From positions 622,632 to 686,631 of the forward strand of contig NZ_BMFC01000001.1 of NCBI RefSeq assembly GCF_014637725.1: a stretch of DNA of 64,000 nt. Reading direction: 5' to 3'. How positions within the stretch are numbered: position 1 is the first letter of the stretch; every line of letters begins with the position of its first letter. Below are positions 55,705 to 64,000 of this stretch, one piece after another. The stretch is from Marivita lacus (lineage in GTDB: Bacteria > Pseudomonadota > Alphaproteobacteria > Rhodobacterales > Rhodobacteraceae). The notes under the pieces were generated by a model. The model was not told the DNA's origin and did no database searches. It saw only the letters and a list, made by a program, of their open reading frames with translations. Made by a program: the position numbers and the translations under genes.

Positions 55705-57584
55705 CCTGCTGCGCGTTCCCGAGAACCAAACGATTTGAGGCGCGACAAGATCAAAAGCAAAGCGGACGGTGTCATTCCATCAATTCGGGAGGCCTGAGCG
55801 ATATTCGCCGGCTTCGACGCGGTCAGCTTCGTTTTCAACTCGTTTGAAAGCCCTTCAATATTTGCGAACGCAAAATCCGCCGGGATAACCTGCGCTTCAT
55901 CGCGGCGGAGTACTTCAATGTCTTTCTGCTGCCGTTCGATGTAATTGGCGTAAAGCGCATCTTTACCAAGCTGTTCTCGCGTTTTCTCATCGATGATCGC
56001 AATATCTGGCGCGACATCCAGAAGAGCTTCCCAAGTCACAGCCTCGATTGCCAGCGCTTCAAAGCCAGTCCGTTTTGAGCCATCCTGAGAAATCGGCACA
56101 CCGGCATCGACAAGCTGACGCGCTGAAATGATCAAGCCATCCAGAAGAGCACGGCCTTTTTTCAACCGGACCACTTTCTGTTCGAAGGCTTCCTGTCGTT
56201 CACCACTGACGCACCCAAGCAAGATCGCTTTGGGAGTCAGTCGCTGGTCTGCGTTATCCGCCCTGAGCGACAGACGATACTCGGCGCGGGAGGTGAACAT
56301 GCGGTAGGGCTCCGCAACGCCACGCGAAGTCAGATCGTCGATCATGACGCCAATATAACTGTCCGACCGGCTGAAGGTGAACGGATCCCGCCCAAAAGCG
56401 CGATGTGCCGCGTTCACCCCGGCAACGAGCCCCTGAGCTGCCGCTTCTTCATACCCCGTCGTACCGTTGATCTGACCCGCGAGGAAAAGCCCGCTACGGG
56501 ACTTCAATGACAGGTCGAGATTAAGTGCCCGAGGATCGACGTAATCATATTCGATAGCGTAGCCTGGTTGCAGGATTTCGGCCTGCTCTAACCCCTTGAT
56601 GGATCGCACGTAGTCTAGTTGCACATCTTCGGGCAGCGAGGTGGAAATTCCGTTCGGATAGATCGTGTGATCATCCAGCCCCTCGGGCTCAAGGAAAATC
56701 TGATGCGAGGTTTTGTCCGCGAAGCGCACAACCTTGTCTTCGATCGATGGGCAATATCGCGGACCGACACCTTCGATGTGACCACCGTACATGGCAGACC
56801 GAGAGAGATTGTCCCGAATGATCTGATGTGTCTTTTCGTTGGTATGCGTAATCGCGCAGGAGACTTGACGCGCAGTTGGTGCCTCGGAAAGGAATGAAAA
56901 CATCACCGGGTCATCATCGCCGGGCTGTTCGTCCAACCCATCCCAATTGATGGTTCGCCCGTCCAGCCGAGGTGGCGTTCCAGTTTTCAGACGGCCAAGC
57001 GGAAGGTCAAATGAATCCAACGTCTTTGCGAGGTCATTGGACGGACGTTCGCCCATCCGACCCCCGGAAATCTGGCGGTCCCCAATGTGAATAATCCCGC
57101 GTAGAAAAGTCCCCGTTGTCAGAACAACACAGGGAGCGGTCACCTTGCGGTCCCCGTCAATCATGACACCAGTTACAGACGTCCCGTCCAGGACAAGATC
57201 GGTCACCTCACCTATGACAATATCAAGATTCGGTTGAGACTTGGTGATCTCCAACATCTCGTTTTGGTAAATCTTGCGGTCCGCCTGCGTGCGCGGCCCT
57301 TGAACGGCCGGGCCCTTGCGTCGGTTCAGCAAGCGGAACTGGATACCCGCCTTGTCAGCAACGCGACCCATCACACCGTCGAAGGCGTCAATCTCGCGAA
57401 CAAGGTGCCCTTTCCCAAGACCACCGATAGCTGGATTGCAGGACATCACTCCGATACCAGCCTCGGTCAGTGTAACCAAAGCTGTGCGCGCGCCAAGGCG
57501 GGCTGCCGCATGGGCAGCTTCGCATCCTGCGTGTCCGCCACCGACAACAATGACATCGAAATCAAATTGTTTCACGTGAAACAC
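55701..57584 (-). CDS. mnmG: tRNA uridine-5-carboxymethylaminomethyl modification enzyme MnmG
   Basis: 627 aa (GidA). FAD-binding [20 protein letters not shown] and the GidA signatures [16 protein letters not shown] and [20 protein letters not shown]. With MnmE it builds the cmnm5 modification on wobble U34. The first codons MFHVKQ are encoded by parS site 3. Three bases downstream of mnmE and overlapping rsmG. Confidence 0.97.
   Translation of the reverse strand: MFHVKQFDFDVIVVGGGHAGCEAAHAAARLGARTALVTLTEAGIGVMSCNPAIGGLGKGHLVREIDAFDGVMGRVADKAGIQFRLLNRRKGPAVQGPRTQADRKIYQNEMLEITKSQPNLDIVIGEVTDLVLDGTSVTGVMIDGDRKVTAPCVVLTTGTFLRGIIHIGDRQISGGRMGERPSNDLAKTLDSFDLPLGRLKTGTPPRLDGRTINWDGLDEQPGDDDPVMFSFLSEAPTARQVSCAITHTNEKTHQIIRDNLSRSAMYGGHIEGVGPRYCPSIEDKVVRFADKTSHQIFLEPEGLDDHTIYPNGISTSLPEDVQLDYVRSIKGLEQAEILQPGYAIEYDYVDPRALNLDLSLKSRSGLFLAGQINGTTGYEEAAAQGLVAGVNAAHRAFGRDPFTFSRSDSYIGVMIDDLTSRGVAEPYRMFTSRAEYRLSLRADNADQRLTPKAILLGCVSGERQEAFEQKVVRLKKGRALLDGLIISARQLVDAGVPISQDGSKRTGFEALAIEAVTWEALLDVAPDIAIIDEKTREQLGKDALYANYIERQQKDIEVLRRDEAQVIPADFAFANIEGLSNELKTKLTASKPANIAQASRIDGMTPSALLLILSRLKSFGSRERAAG
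57568..57583. promoter_or_regulatory. parS: parS site 3 (start of mnmG)
   Basis: Third exact copy of TGTTTCACGTGAAACA, spanning the first six codons of mnmG (MFHVKQ) and ending one base short of the start of its ATG. Confidence 0.95.
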
Positions 57585-57587
57585 TCC

Positions 57588-58871
57588 TTACTTTCCGATG
57601 CAGAAACTTGAGAAGACTTTGTCTAGCACATCTTCAACATCGACACGACCCACCAGTCTTTCAAGAGTGAAGATTGCTGAGCGGAGTTCTTCAGATGCAA
57701 GCTCATACTGAATGGGTCCGGACTGAGCGAAACCAAGCGCTTTGTGCAACGCGGCCCGACCTTGATCCAGAACCAGCTTTTGGCGTTCGTGGGAAACGAG
57801 ACCAGCAGACATCGCATGTGACAACAGATAGGTTTTTACGTCATCCATCAATTTCTGGACGCCTGCCCCAGTGACTCCGGACACCCCCTGCCCGTCATTC
57901 CGAAGATCGGATTTTCCCTCGATGACGATGTCATGACCCAGCGGAATCAAGTCGCCAAAACCGCCGGAGCCTTTGAGAAATATCCGAAGGTCCGCCGCTT
58001 CGGCTCGGTCCATTGCACGTTGGATGCCGATCGTTTCAATCACGTCACTGCTTTCACGAAGACCGGCTGTATCGAGAAAAGTCACCGGCAAGGAGTCGAG
58101 ATCCATCCGTACTTCGATGACATCCCGTGTTGTCCCAGCGATTTCAGAGGTAATCGCGGCATCGCGCCCGGCCAACATGTTGAGAAGCGTGGACTTGCCC
58201 GCATTGGGCGGACCGACAATCGCCACTTCAAAACCCGTTCTGACACGTTCCGCGACGCCAAAACCGCTGATTTCCAGATCCATGGTCTGGATGACTCCCG
58301 TCAGCAGACGTTCGACATCGGCCGAGACATCGACAGGCACCTCTTCATCGGCAAAGTCGATGGTCGCCTCTAGAAGTGACAGCGCATGGATAAGGTCAGC
58401 CCGCCAGGTTTCCGACTTTTCCCGCAGACGACCGGTAAATCCCTTGAGCGCCTGCTTGCGCTGCATTTCGGTTTCCGCGTCGATCAGATCTGCCAACGCT
58501 TCAACCTGAGTGAGGTCGAGCCGACCGTTGTTCAACGCACGCCGTGTGAATTCACCAGCCTCTGCAAAACGGTAGCCGGGGATGGATTTCAGGCAATCCA
58601 GTATGCTGTTGATGATGGCAATGCTGCCGTGGACATGAAATTCGACAACAGGTTCGCCAGTAAAACTCGCGCCATCCTCGAAGGTCAGAACCAGCGCTTC
58701 ATCGAGAAAGCCGCGTTCTTCGTGGACGAGTTTCCGAAGCGCGGTTTTCCTCGGTTGCGGAGGTTCAAACCCAAAGGACGTGCAACTGGTAAAGGCATCT
58801 GGCCCAGACACCCGGATGACAGCAACGCCTGATTTTCCTGGCACGGTGGCCAGGGCAAAGATCGTGTCCAT
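57588..58871 (-). CDS. mnmE: tRNA modification GTPase MnmE
   Basis: 427 aa (TrmE). N-terminal folate-binding domain (DTIFALATVPGKSGVAVIRV), helical domain, and an inserted G domain: G1 GPPNAGKS (220-227), G2 GTTRD, G3 DTAG (267-270). The G4 position reads GKSD (319-322) in place of the usual NKxD, so guanine recognition may be modified. It ends with the catalytic CxGK tail (FCIGK, C424). Works with MnmG on U34. Preceded by rho on the same strand. Confidence 0.96.
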   Translation of the reverse strand: MDTIFALATVPGKSGVAVIRVSGPDAFTSCTSFGFEPPQPRKTALRKLVHEERGFLDEALVLTFEDGASFTGEPVVEFHVHGSIAIINSILDCLKSIPGYRFAEAGEFTRRALNNGRLDLTQVEALADLIDAETEMQRKQALKGFTGRLREKSETWRADLIHALSLLEATIDFADEEVPVDVSADVERLLTGVIQTMDLEISGFGVAERVRTGFEVAIVGPPNAGKSTLLNMLAGRDAAITSEIAGTTRDVIEVRMDLDSLPVTFLDTAGLRESSDVIETIGIQRAMDRAEAADLRIFLKGSGGFGDLIPLGHDIVIEGKSDLRNDGQGVSGVTGAGVQKLMDDVKTYLLSHAMSAGLVSHERQKLVLDQGRAALHKALGFAQSGPIQYELASEELRSAIFTLERLVGRVDVEDVLDKVFSSFCIGK

Positions 58872-58892
58872 GACATTGCACGCCCGCCAGGT

Positions 58893-60161
58893 TTACGAAT
58901 TCATCGAGTCGAAGAACTCCGAATTGTTCTTTGTTTGCTTCAGCTTGGAGATCAGGAATTCGATCGCGTCCGTGGTGCCCATCGGGTTGAGGATACGGCG
59001 CAGCACGAATGTCTTTTGCAGGTCAATCTTGTCGACCAGCAGCTCTTCTTTGCGGGTGCCGGACTTGAGAATGTCCATTGCCGGGAATACGCGCTTGTCC
59101 GCGACCTTGCGATCCAGAACGATTTCCGAGTTACCCGTGCCTTTGAATTCTTCAAAGATCACTTCGTCCATGCGGCTTCCGGTGTCGATCAGCGCGGTTG
59201 CGATGATGGTCAGCGATCCGCCCTCTTCGATGTTGCGAGCCGCACCAAAGAACCGCTTGGGCCGCTGGAGCGCGTTTGCGTCCACACCACCGGTCAGAAC
59301 TTTGCCCGACGACGGGACAACTGTGTTGAAGGCTCTACCAAGTCTTGTGATCGAATCGAGAAGGATAACGACATCTCTCTTGTGTTCGACAAGGCGCTTG
59401 GCCTTTTCGATGACCATTTCAGACACAGCAACGTGACGCGTCGCAGGTTCATCAAAGGTGGACGACACGACTTCGCCTTTAACCGAACGCTGCATGTCGG
59501 TGACTTCTTCCGGGCGTTCGTCGATCAGCAGGACGATAAGGTAGCATTCCGGGTGATTGCGTTCGATGGAATGCGCGATGTTCTGCAGGAGAACGGTTTT
59601 ACCGGTACGCGGTGGCGCGACAATCAAGGAGCGCTGGCCTTTGCCGATGGGTGCTACGAGGTCGATGATGCGCGCGGACCGATCCTTGGCGGTGGGATCT
59701 TCGAATTCCATCGTCAGACGCTCGTCGGGATAAAGCGGCGTCAGGTTGTCGAAGGCGATCTTGTGACGGGCACGTTCCGGATCCTGGAAGTTGATCTGTG
59801 TGCAATCCATCAAGGCAAAATAGCGTTCGTTGTCTTCCGGTGCCCTCATTTCCCCGTCGATCGTGTCGCCTGTACGCAGCGAGAACTTCCGGATCATCTC
59901 GGGTGAGACGTAAATGTCATCGGGACCGGGCAGGTAGTTCGCTTCGGGGGAGCGCAGGAAACCGAACCCGTCCTGAAGCACTTCGAGAACGCCGTCACCG
60001 AAGACTGTCCAGCCCTCGTCCGCACGCTCGCGCAGGATCTGGAACATGATCTCGCCTTTGCGCATCGTCGATGCGTTTTCGATTTCGAGCTCTTCGGCCA
60101 TCGCCAGAAGGTCTTTGGGGCTTTTTGCCTTCAGATCGGCAAGGTTCAGCTTTTCAGTCAT
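58893..60161 (-). CDS. rho: Transcription termination factor Rho
   Basis: 422 aa RNA-dependent helicase. N-terminal [20 protein letters not shown] and the cold-shock-like RNA-binding domain ([20 protein letters not shown]). Walker A is [15 protein letters not shown], and [23 protein letters not shown] and [16 protein letters not shown] follow. ATG at 60161. Sits at the left edge of the presumed origin and points away from it. Confidence 0.97.
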   Translation of the reverse strand: MTEKLNLADLKAKSPKDLLAMAEELEIENASTMRKGEIMFQILRERADEGWTVFGDGVLEVLQDGFGFLRSPEANYLPGPDDIYVSPEMIRKFSLRTGDTIDGEMRAPEDNERYFALMDCTQINFQDPERARHKIAFDNLTPLYPDERLTMEFEDPTAKDRSARIIDLVAPIGKGQRSLIVAPPRTGKTVLLQNIAHSIERNHPECYLIVLLIDERPEEVTDMQRSVKGEVVSSTFDEPATRHVAVSEMVIEKAKRLVEHKRDVVILLDSITRLGRAFNTVVPSSGKVLTGGVDANALQRPKRFFGAARNIEEGGSLTIIATALIDTGSRMDEVIFEEFKGTGNSEIVLDRKVADKRVFPAMDILKSGTRKEELLVDKIDLQKTFVLRRILNPMGTTDAIEFLISKLKQTKNNSEFFDSMNS

Positions 60162-60670
60162 GAAAAATCCCGGACCACGGATGTTCGCAGTCATTTTTTC
60201 TATGTGTCAGGAAAGTATCGCCCAGAACAGGACTGTTTTGCTCTTAGCCGAGGGGAGCTAGCCTGTCAAACACCTCCTAATTCTTAATAAAATAAGAAAT
60301 TTAGAAAGGATTTCGATGTTGTGGTGTGGTCTGTCTGCTGTGGATTATTGGATTGTACAGGATTAACCCCCAAGCCGTTGATCTGTGGGTAGATGTGGGT
60401 ATGAATGTGAATAACCCTATCCATGATCTATAAGTCATTGTTTAGTATTAATTAAAATACAGTGATCATGGGGATAACTCCGGTATGCAATGGTGGCGAC
60501 CTGCCGACAAGGGTGATTATACCCACACCCGACTTATCCCTTGCACAGCCCGTAAAACCTGTCCGCCCATCAAGAGTAACTTGCCGAGATCTCTACAGGC
60601 TTGCTGACGCGCCCGGATTTCCCCAAAACACTCATGTAAAGAAACCGACCTTGTCCGAAGAGTTGTCCAC
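60162..60670. other. oriC: Candidate chromosomal replication origin (oriC) between rho and maf
   Basis: About 0.5 kb without a credible gene, much richer in A+T than the rest. One perfect DnaA box on the minus strand, TGTGAATAA (60406-60414, i.e. TTATTCACA). Single-mismatch boxes: TGTGGATTA (60339-60347), TGGGGATAA (60469-60477), TTATACCCA (60517-60525) and TTGTCCACA (60663-60671). ATACCCACA also occurs at 60519-60527 and inverted at 60393-60401. AT-rich tracts at about 60277-60310 and 60439-60460 could be the unwinding element. Flanking genes point outward. In Caulobacter the origin also lies close to the maf-aroE-coaE-dnaQ cluster. Confidence 0.7.
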
Positions 60671-61270
60671 ATGAATCTCGACCTCGTCCTCGCCTCCGGC
60701 TCCCAGATCCGCGCCGATCTGCTGCGCAATGCGGGCATTCGATTCGATGTGCAGGTGGCTCGAATCGATGAAGAGGCCATTCGGAGCGCGCTCGAGGCCG
60801 AGGGTGCGTCGCCACGCGACATCGCCGACACTCTGGCCGAGATGAAGGCGCGCAAGGTATCGGACAAGACGCCCGGCGCGCTGGTGCTGGGGTGCGACCA
60901 GGTTCTGGCACTGGGCAACACCGTCTTCGCGAAACCGAACAGCCCAGATGAGGCGCGCGAGCAACTGAAAGCGTTGCGCAACCAGTCCCATACGCTTTTG
61001 TCGGCGGCGGTGCTCTACGAGAACGGAGAACCGAAATGGCGGCATGTCGGAGTTGTCCGGTTGCGGATGCGCGATGTCTCGGACAGCTATCTGGATGATT
61101 ACATAGAACGGAACTGGGACAGCGTTCGCCACTCTGTCGGCGGCTACAAGCTCGAGGAAGAAGGCGCGCGGCTGTTCACGCAGGTGCAAGGCGACTATTT
61201 CACGGTGCTTGGACTTCCGTTACTGGAACTTCTGAACCACCTTGTTTTGACCGGACGGATCGACGGATGA
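60671..61270 (+). CDS. maf: Maf family nucleotide pyrophosphatase
   Basis: 199 aa. Hydrolyses non-canonical or modified nucleoside triphosphates. The opening [19 protein letters not shown] corresponds to the Maf phosphate loop SGSPRR, here [17 protein letters not shown] and [14 protein letters not shown] follow the family. ATG at 60671, overlapping a DnaA-box-like TTGTCCACA. First gene right of the origin candidate; ends overlapping aroE. Confidence 0.92.
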   Translation: MNLDLVLASGSQIRADLLRNAGIRFDVQVARIDEEAIRSALEAEGASPRDIADTLAEMKARKVSDKTPGALVLGCDQVLALGNTVFAKPNSPDEAREQLKALRNQSHTLLSAAVLYENGEPKWRHVGVVRLRMRDVSDSYLDDYIERNWDSVRHSVGGYKLEEEGARLFTQVQGDYFTVLGLPLLELLNHLVLTGRIDG

Positions 61271-62100
61271 GTGACAGTAAAATACCCTTGGCCGCGGTTA
61301 TCGGCCATCCCGTGGCGCATTCCAAAAGCCCGAATGTGCATGGCTACTGGCTTCGGAAATATGGACTCAAGGGTCACTATATCCCGATGGATATCGAACC
61401 TGACAAGCTGGCGGATCTGTTGCCACGTCTGGCAGACCTTGGGTTTGTCGGGGCGAATGTCACCATTCCGCACAAGGAACGCGTGATGGAGATTGCTGAT
61501 CTGATCACCGACCGTGCCACGCTGATCGGTGCTGCGAACACGTTGATCTTCCGCAAGGATGGCCGGATTCATGCCGACAATACAGACGGTTATGGTTTTA
61601 TCGAGAATATCCGCCAGGCGATCCCCGACTGGAACCCGAAATCCGGTCCTGCCGTGGTGTTCGGGGCCGGCGGTGCCTGCCGCGCTGTTCTGGCATCGCT
61701 GCTCGATGTTGGTGTCCCGCGCATCATCCTGAGCAACCGGACCCGCATCCGCGCCGAAAAGCTGCGCGAGGATTTTGGCAACCGTGTTCAGGTCGTGGAA
61801 TGGGTGCAGGCGGGTAATGTTCTGGAAGAAGCGGATCTCGTGGTCAACACGACGTCGCTGGGCATGACCGGCAAGCCCGAGATGCGCGTGCCGCTGGATG
61901 GGTTGCGCCCAGGCGCCATCGTCAATGATCTGGTCTACACGCCGCTTCAGACTCGTTTGCTGGCCACGGCCGAGGATCGCGGCTGTCGCGTCGTCGATGG
62001 GTTGGGCATGTTGCTGCACCAGGCGGTGCCCGGTTTTGAACGCTGGTTCGGAAAGCGGCCCGTTGTCGACGAAAACGTGCGCGCGGCAGTTTTGCGGTGA
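61267..62100 (+). CDS. aroE: Shikimate dehydrogenase
   Basis: 277 aa. NADPH-dependent reduction of 3-dehydroshikimate. Substrate-site block [17 protein letters not shown], catalytic lysine in VTIPHKERV, aspartate in ADNTDGYGF, and the NADP loop [17 protein letters not shown] followed by [11 protein letters not shown]. Overlaps maf and coaE by 4 bases each. Confidence 0.96.
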   Translation: MSDSKIPLAAVIGHPVAHSKSPNVHGYWLRKYGLKGHYIPMDIEPDKLADLLPRLADLGFVGANVTIPHKERVMEIADLITDRATLIGAANTLIFRKDGRIHADNTDGYGFIENIRQAIPDWNPKSGPAVVFGAGGACRAVLASLLDVGVPRIILSNRTRIRAEKLREDFGNRVQVVEWVQAGNVLEEADLVVNTTSLGMTGKPEMRVPLDGLRPGAIVNDLVYTPLQTRLLATAEDRGCRVVDGLGMLLHQAVPGFERWFGKRPVVDENVRAAVLR

Positions 62101-62690
62101 CCTTCAAGCTGGGCCTCACCGGATCCATCGGCATGGGCAAATCCACCACCGCCCGATTGTTCGCCGAGGCCGGCTGTGATGTGTGGGACGCGGATGTCGC
62201 GGTGCACCGGCTTTATGCCAAGGATGGTGCTGCGGTGTCACCGATGCAGGCCTTGTTCCCCGATGCGATTTCCGGCGGCATCGTTGACCGGGCGGCCTTG
62301 CGCGTGATCATCGGCAAGGAGCCTGACGCGTTGAAACGGATCGAAGCCATTGTGCACCCTTTGGTGCAGGCAGATCGAGCGCAGTTCGCGACGAGTTCCG
62401 ATGCCGATGTTCTGGTGTTCGACATTCCGCTGCTGTTCGAAACCGGCGCGGATGCCGCGATGGATGCGGTGGTATGTGTCACTGTTTCACCGCAAGAGCA
62501 GGAAAAACGCGTGCTGGAGAGGGGGACCATGACGGTCGATCAGTTCCGCGCGATCCGCGACAAGCAAATGCCGAATGACGAAAAATGTGCGCGGTCGGAT
62601 TTCGTGATCGAGACCGATACGCTTGATCATGCGCGCCAGCAGGTCCAGGATATATTGGCACAGATCAGGAAACAGATGACCCATGCGTGA
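62097..62690 (+). CDS. coaE: Dephospho-CoA kinase
   Basis: 197 aa. Last step of CoA synthesis. P-loop [18 protein letters not shown], then [11 protein letters not shown] and [17 protein letters not shown] at 62097 overlaps the aroE stop (GTGA). It overlaps dnaQ by 8 bases. Confidence 0.95.
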   Translation: MTFKLGLTGSIGMGKSTTARLFAEAGCDVWDADVAVHRLYAKDGAAVSPMQALFPDAISGGIVDRAALRVIIGKEPDALKRIEAIVHPLVQADRAQFATSSDADVLVFDIPLLFETGADAAMDAVVCVTVSPQEQEKRVLERGTMTVDQFRAIRDKQMPNDEKCARSDFVIETDTLDHARQQVQDILAQIRKQMTHA

Positions 62691-63372
62691 GATTGTTCTC
62701 GATACGGAAACAACAGGTTTTGAGCCGGATCAAGGCGACCGGATCGTCGAGATCGGCGCGGTCGAGCTGTTCAATCACGTGCCGACGGGCAAGACGTATC
62801 ACCAATACATCAACCCCGAGCGCGCCATGCCTCCAGAAGCGTTTGCGGTGCATGGTCTGGGCGATGACTTTCTCCGGGACAAGCCGGTCTTTGCGACGAT
62901 TGCGCAGGCCTTTGTCGATTTCATCGGAGATTCAAAACTTGTGATCCACAACGCCGCGTTCGACATGAAGTTTCTCAACGCGGAACTGTCCTGGGTCAAA
63001 CGCGCGCCGATTCCGAATGATCGTGCGGTCGATACGCTTGCCATTGCGCGTCGGAAATTTCCGGGCTCGCCAGCCTCGCTTGACGCGCTGTGTCGTCGGT
63101 TCGGGATCGACAATGCGTCACGGACCTTGCACGGCGCGTTGCTCGATTCCGAGATCCTCGCCGAAGTGTACCTTGAGCTGATTGGCGGCAAACAGCCGGA
63201 CTTTGCATTGAACGTGTCGCAGGACAGGTCGGCACCCGGACAAGAAGCTGCGGCTTGGCGGCCTAAGCCGCGCCCTGCCCCGTTGCCGTCGCGCCTGTCA
63301 GACAGCGAAAAGGCGGCACATGCCGCCTTTGTCGACAAGCTTGGGGATACCGCCCTGTGGAAGCGGCTGTAA
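62683..63372 (+). CDS. dnaQ: DNA polymerase III epsilon subunit (3'-5' proofreading exonuclease)
   Basis: 229 aa. DEDDh exonuclease: ExoI motif [20 protein letters not shown] (D, E), Exo[15 protein letters not shown] (D), ExoIII with [14 protein letters not shown] (H, D). C-terminal tail for polymerase binding. Placement next to the origin is conserved. Stop one base from the convergent secB stop. Confidence 0.95.
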   Translation: MREIVLDTETTGFEPDQGDRIVEIGAVELFNHVPTGKTYHQYINPERAMPPEAFAVHGLGDDFLRDKPVFATIAQAFVDFIGDSKLVIHNAAFDMKFLNAELSWVKRAPIPNDRAVDTLAIARRKFPGSPASLDALCRRFGIDNASRTLHGALLDSEILAEVYLELIGGKQPDFALNVSQDRSAPGQEAAAWRPKPRPAPLPSRLSDSEKAAHAAFVDKLGDTALWKRL

Positions 63373-63373
63373 C

Positions 63374-63880
63374 TCAGGCGTTCGCCGTTTCCGATGACTT
63401 CGCGCTCGCGCGACGGGCCAGTTCCGAACGGTAAAGCTGCAGGAAATCAATCGTTTCCAAGTTCAGCGGCGGGAAGCCACCGTCGCGGGTCACGTCGCTG
63501 ACGATCCGACGCACAAACGGGAAGAGCATCCGCGGGCATTCGATCAGAAGGAACGGGTGAAGCTGTTCGTCCGGCACGTTTTCCACGTGGAAGACACCGG
63601 CATATTCCAGTTCGAGCACGAACAGCGTGTCCCCGCTTTCCTTGGCCTTTGATGTGACCTGCAGCTTCAGGATCACTTCGTACTGGCCCTCGGCGGTGCG
63701 CTTTTTCGCATCCAGGTTGACCTGAAGCTGAACGTCGGGCTGCACTTCTCCCTGAACACCCTTCTGGGCGAGGATGTTTTCGAACGACATGTCGCGCACG
63801 AATTGCGCAAGAACGTTCATCTTGACGGGTGCAGCTTGCGGTGCGGCCCCGTTGCCAGTGGTTTCCGGCGTGTCAGCCAT
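63374..63880 (-). CDS. secB: Protein-export chaperone SecB
   Basis: 168 aa. Holds preproteins unfolded and passes them to SecA. Recognisable parts: VKMNVLAQFVRDMSFEN, VQLQVNLDAKK, VLELEYAGVFHVENVPDEQL and LLIECPRMLFPFVRRIVSDV, all SecB consensus. ATG at 63880. Convergent with dnaQ. Confidence 0.97.
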   Translation of the reverse strand: MADTPETTGNGAAPQAAPVKMNVLAQFVRDMSFENILAQKGVQGEVQPDVQLQVNLDAKKRTAEGQYEVILKLQVTSKAKESGDTLFVLELEYAGVFHVENVPDEQLHPFLLIECPRMLFPFVRRIVSDVTRDGGFPPLNLETIDFLQLYRSELARRASAKSSETANA

Positions 63881-63946
63881 GTCTATCTCCCTCGGATCGA
63901 GCGGTTGCCAAAGTTGCCTGTTGCTTAACAGCCGATCTGCGCAGCC

Positions 63947-64000
63947 TCAATGCTTTGTCCACCCAGAACCCTGATGTGTGGGTTTTTTCGGATCGGAGAT
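63947..64000 (-). CDS. C-terminal tail of an upstream gene, probably FxsA-like (start outside window)
   Basis: Seventeen codons plus TGA are open in one minus frame from the window edge, reading ISDPKKPTHQGSGWTKH. FxsA-type membrane proteins lie before secB in many Rhodobacteraceae and often have such a short Pro/Gly tail. The identity rests on position and on this tail alone. Confidence 0.4.
   Translation of the reverse strand: MSDPKKPTHQGSGWTKH

Noticed and set aside
63585-63595. CACGTG core resembling parS within secB
   Set aside because: Flanks (TCCACGTGGA) do not match TGTTTCACGTGAAACA.
1-64000. CRISPR arrays, tRNA or rRNA genes, insertion sequences
   Set aside because: No regularly spaced repeats, no tRNA cloverleaf or rRNA sequence, no transposase genes or terminal repeats seen on reading both strands.

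Overview
The window is high-GC, compact bacterial chromosome from an alphaproteobacterium, most likely the Rhodobacteraceae (Roseobacter group). Support for this comes from the gene orders nucleotidyltransferase-addB-addA-trxA, methyltransferase-comF-grxC-nitrilase, and mnmE-mnmG-rsmG-parA-parB beside rho and maf-aroE-coaE-dnaQ-secB, plus alphaproteobacterial versions of HslV, AddB and UbiG. I see no rRNA, tRNA, CRISPR array, phage or insertion sequence. Nearly all of the sequence is intact genes, many of them overlapping by 1-8 bases.

Layout, left to right. 1-6.9 kb: end of a MurU-like nucleotidyltransferase, then AddAB recombination helicase-nuclease and thioredoxin. 7.0-9.5 kb: the HslUV protease, whose two genes are split by a brnT/brnA toxin-antitoxin pair on the other strand. 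9.6-15.8 kb: a D-lyxose isomerase and a four-gene oligopeptide-type ABC importer. 15.9-22 kb: peptidase, UbiG, MarR, nitrilase, glutaredoxin, ComF, methyltransferase, ferrochelatase. 22-26.4 kb: a small secreted or membrane protein, two L,D-transpeptidases around a CAP lipoprotein, a NavBac-type sodium channel and an RNA methyltransferase. 26.4-32 kb: three tandem half-ABC exporters. 32-39.9 kb: CCA transferase, two Nudix enzymes, Hsp33, a receiver-PP2C phosphatase divergent from an Hpt protein, an SDR, threonine ammonia-lyase and a membrane protein. 40-49.2 kb: argG, a DUF7282-like protein, a sulfotransferase-like protein, exported MsrA, ribokinase, malic enzyme and mutS. 49.2-53.4 kb: grpE-hrcA, and rph-rdgB-hemW.

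53.4-64 kb is the origin-proximal block. parB, parA, rsmG, mnmG, mnmE and rho run leftward, and maf, aroE, coaE and dnaQ run rightward. Between rho and maf lies the only long non-coding stretch (about 0.5 kb). It is AT-rich and holds one perfect and several near-perfect DnaA boxes, so it is a strong oriC candidate. Three perfect 16-bp parS palindromes lie within rsmG and at the starts of rsmG and mnmG, close to parAB. Replication start and segregation would therefore be organised within about 7 kb.

Most of the window is ordinary core genome. The points that most deserve a second look are the oriC/parS architecture, the toxin-antitoxin pair inside hslVU, the sodium channel with a cysteine-bearing turret insertion, the triple ABC exporter array, the divergent Hpt/phosphatase signalling pair, and an oligopeptide permease with an N-terminal membrane extension.
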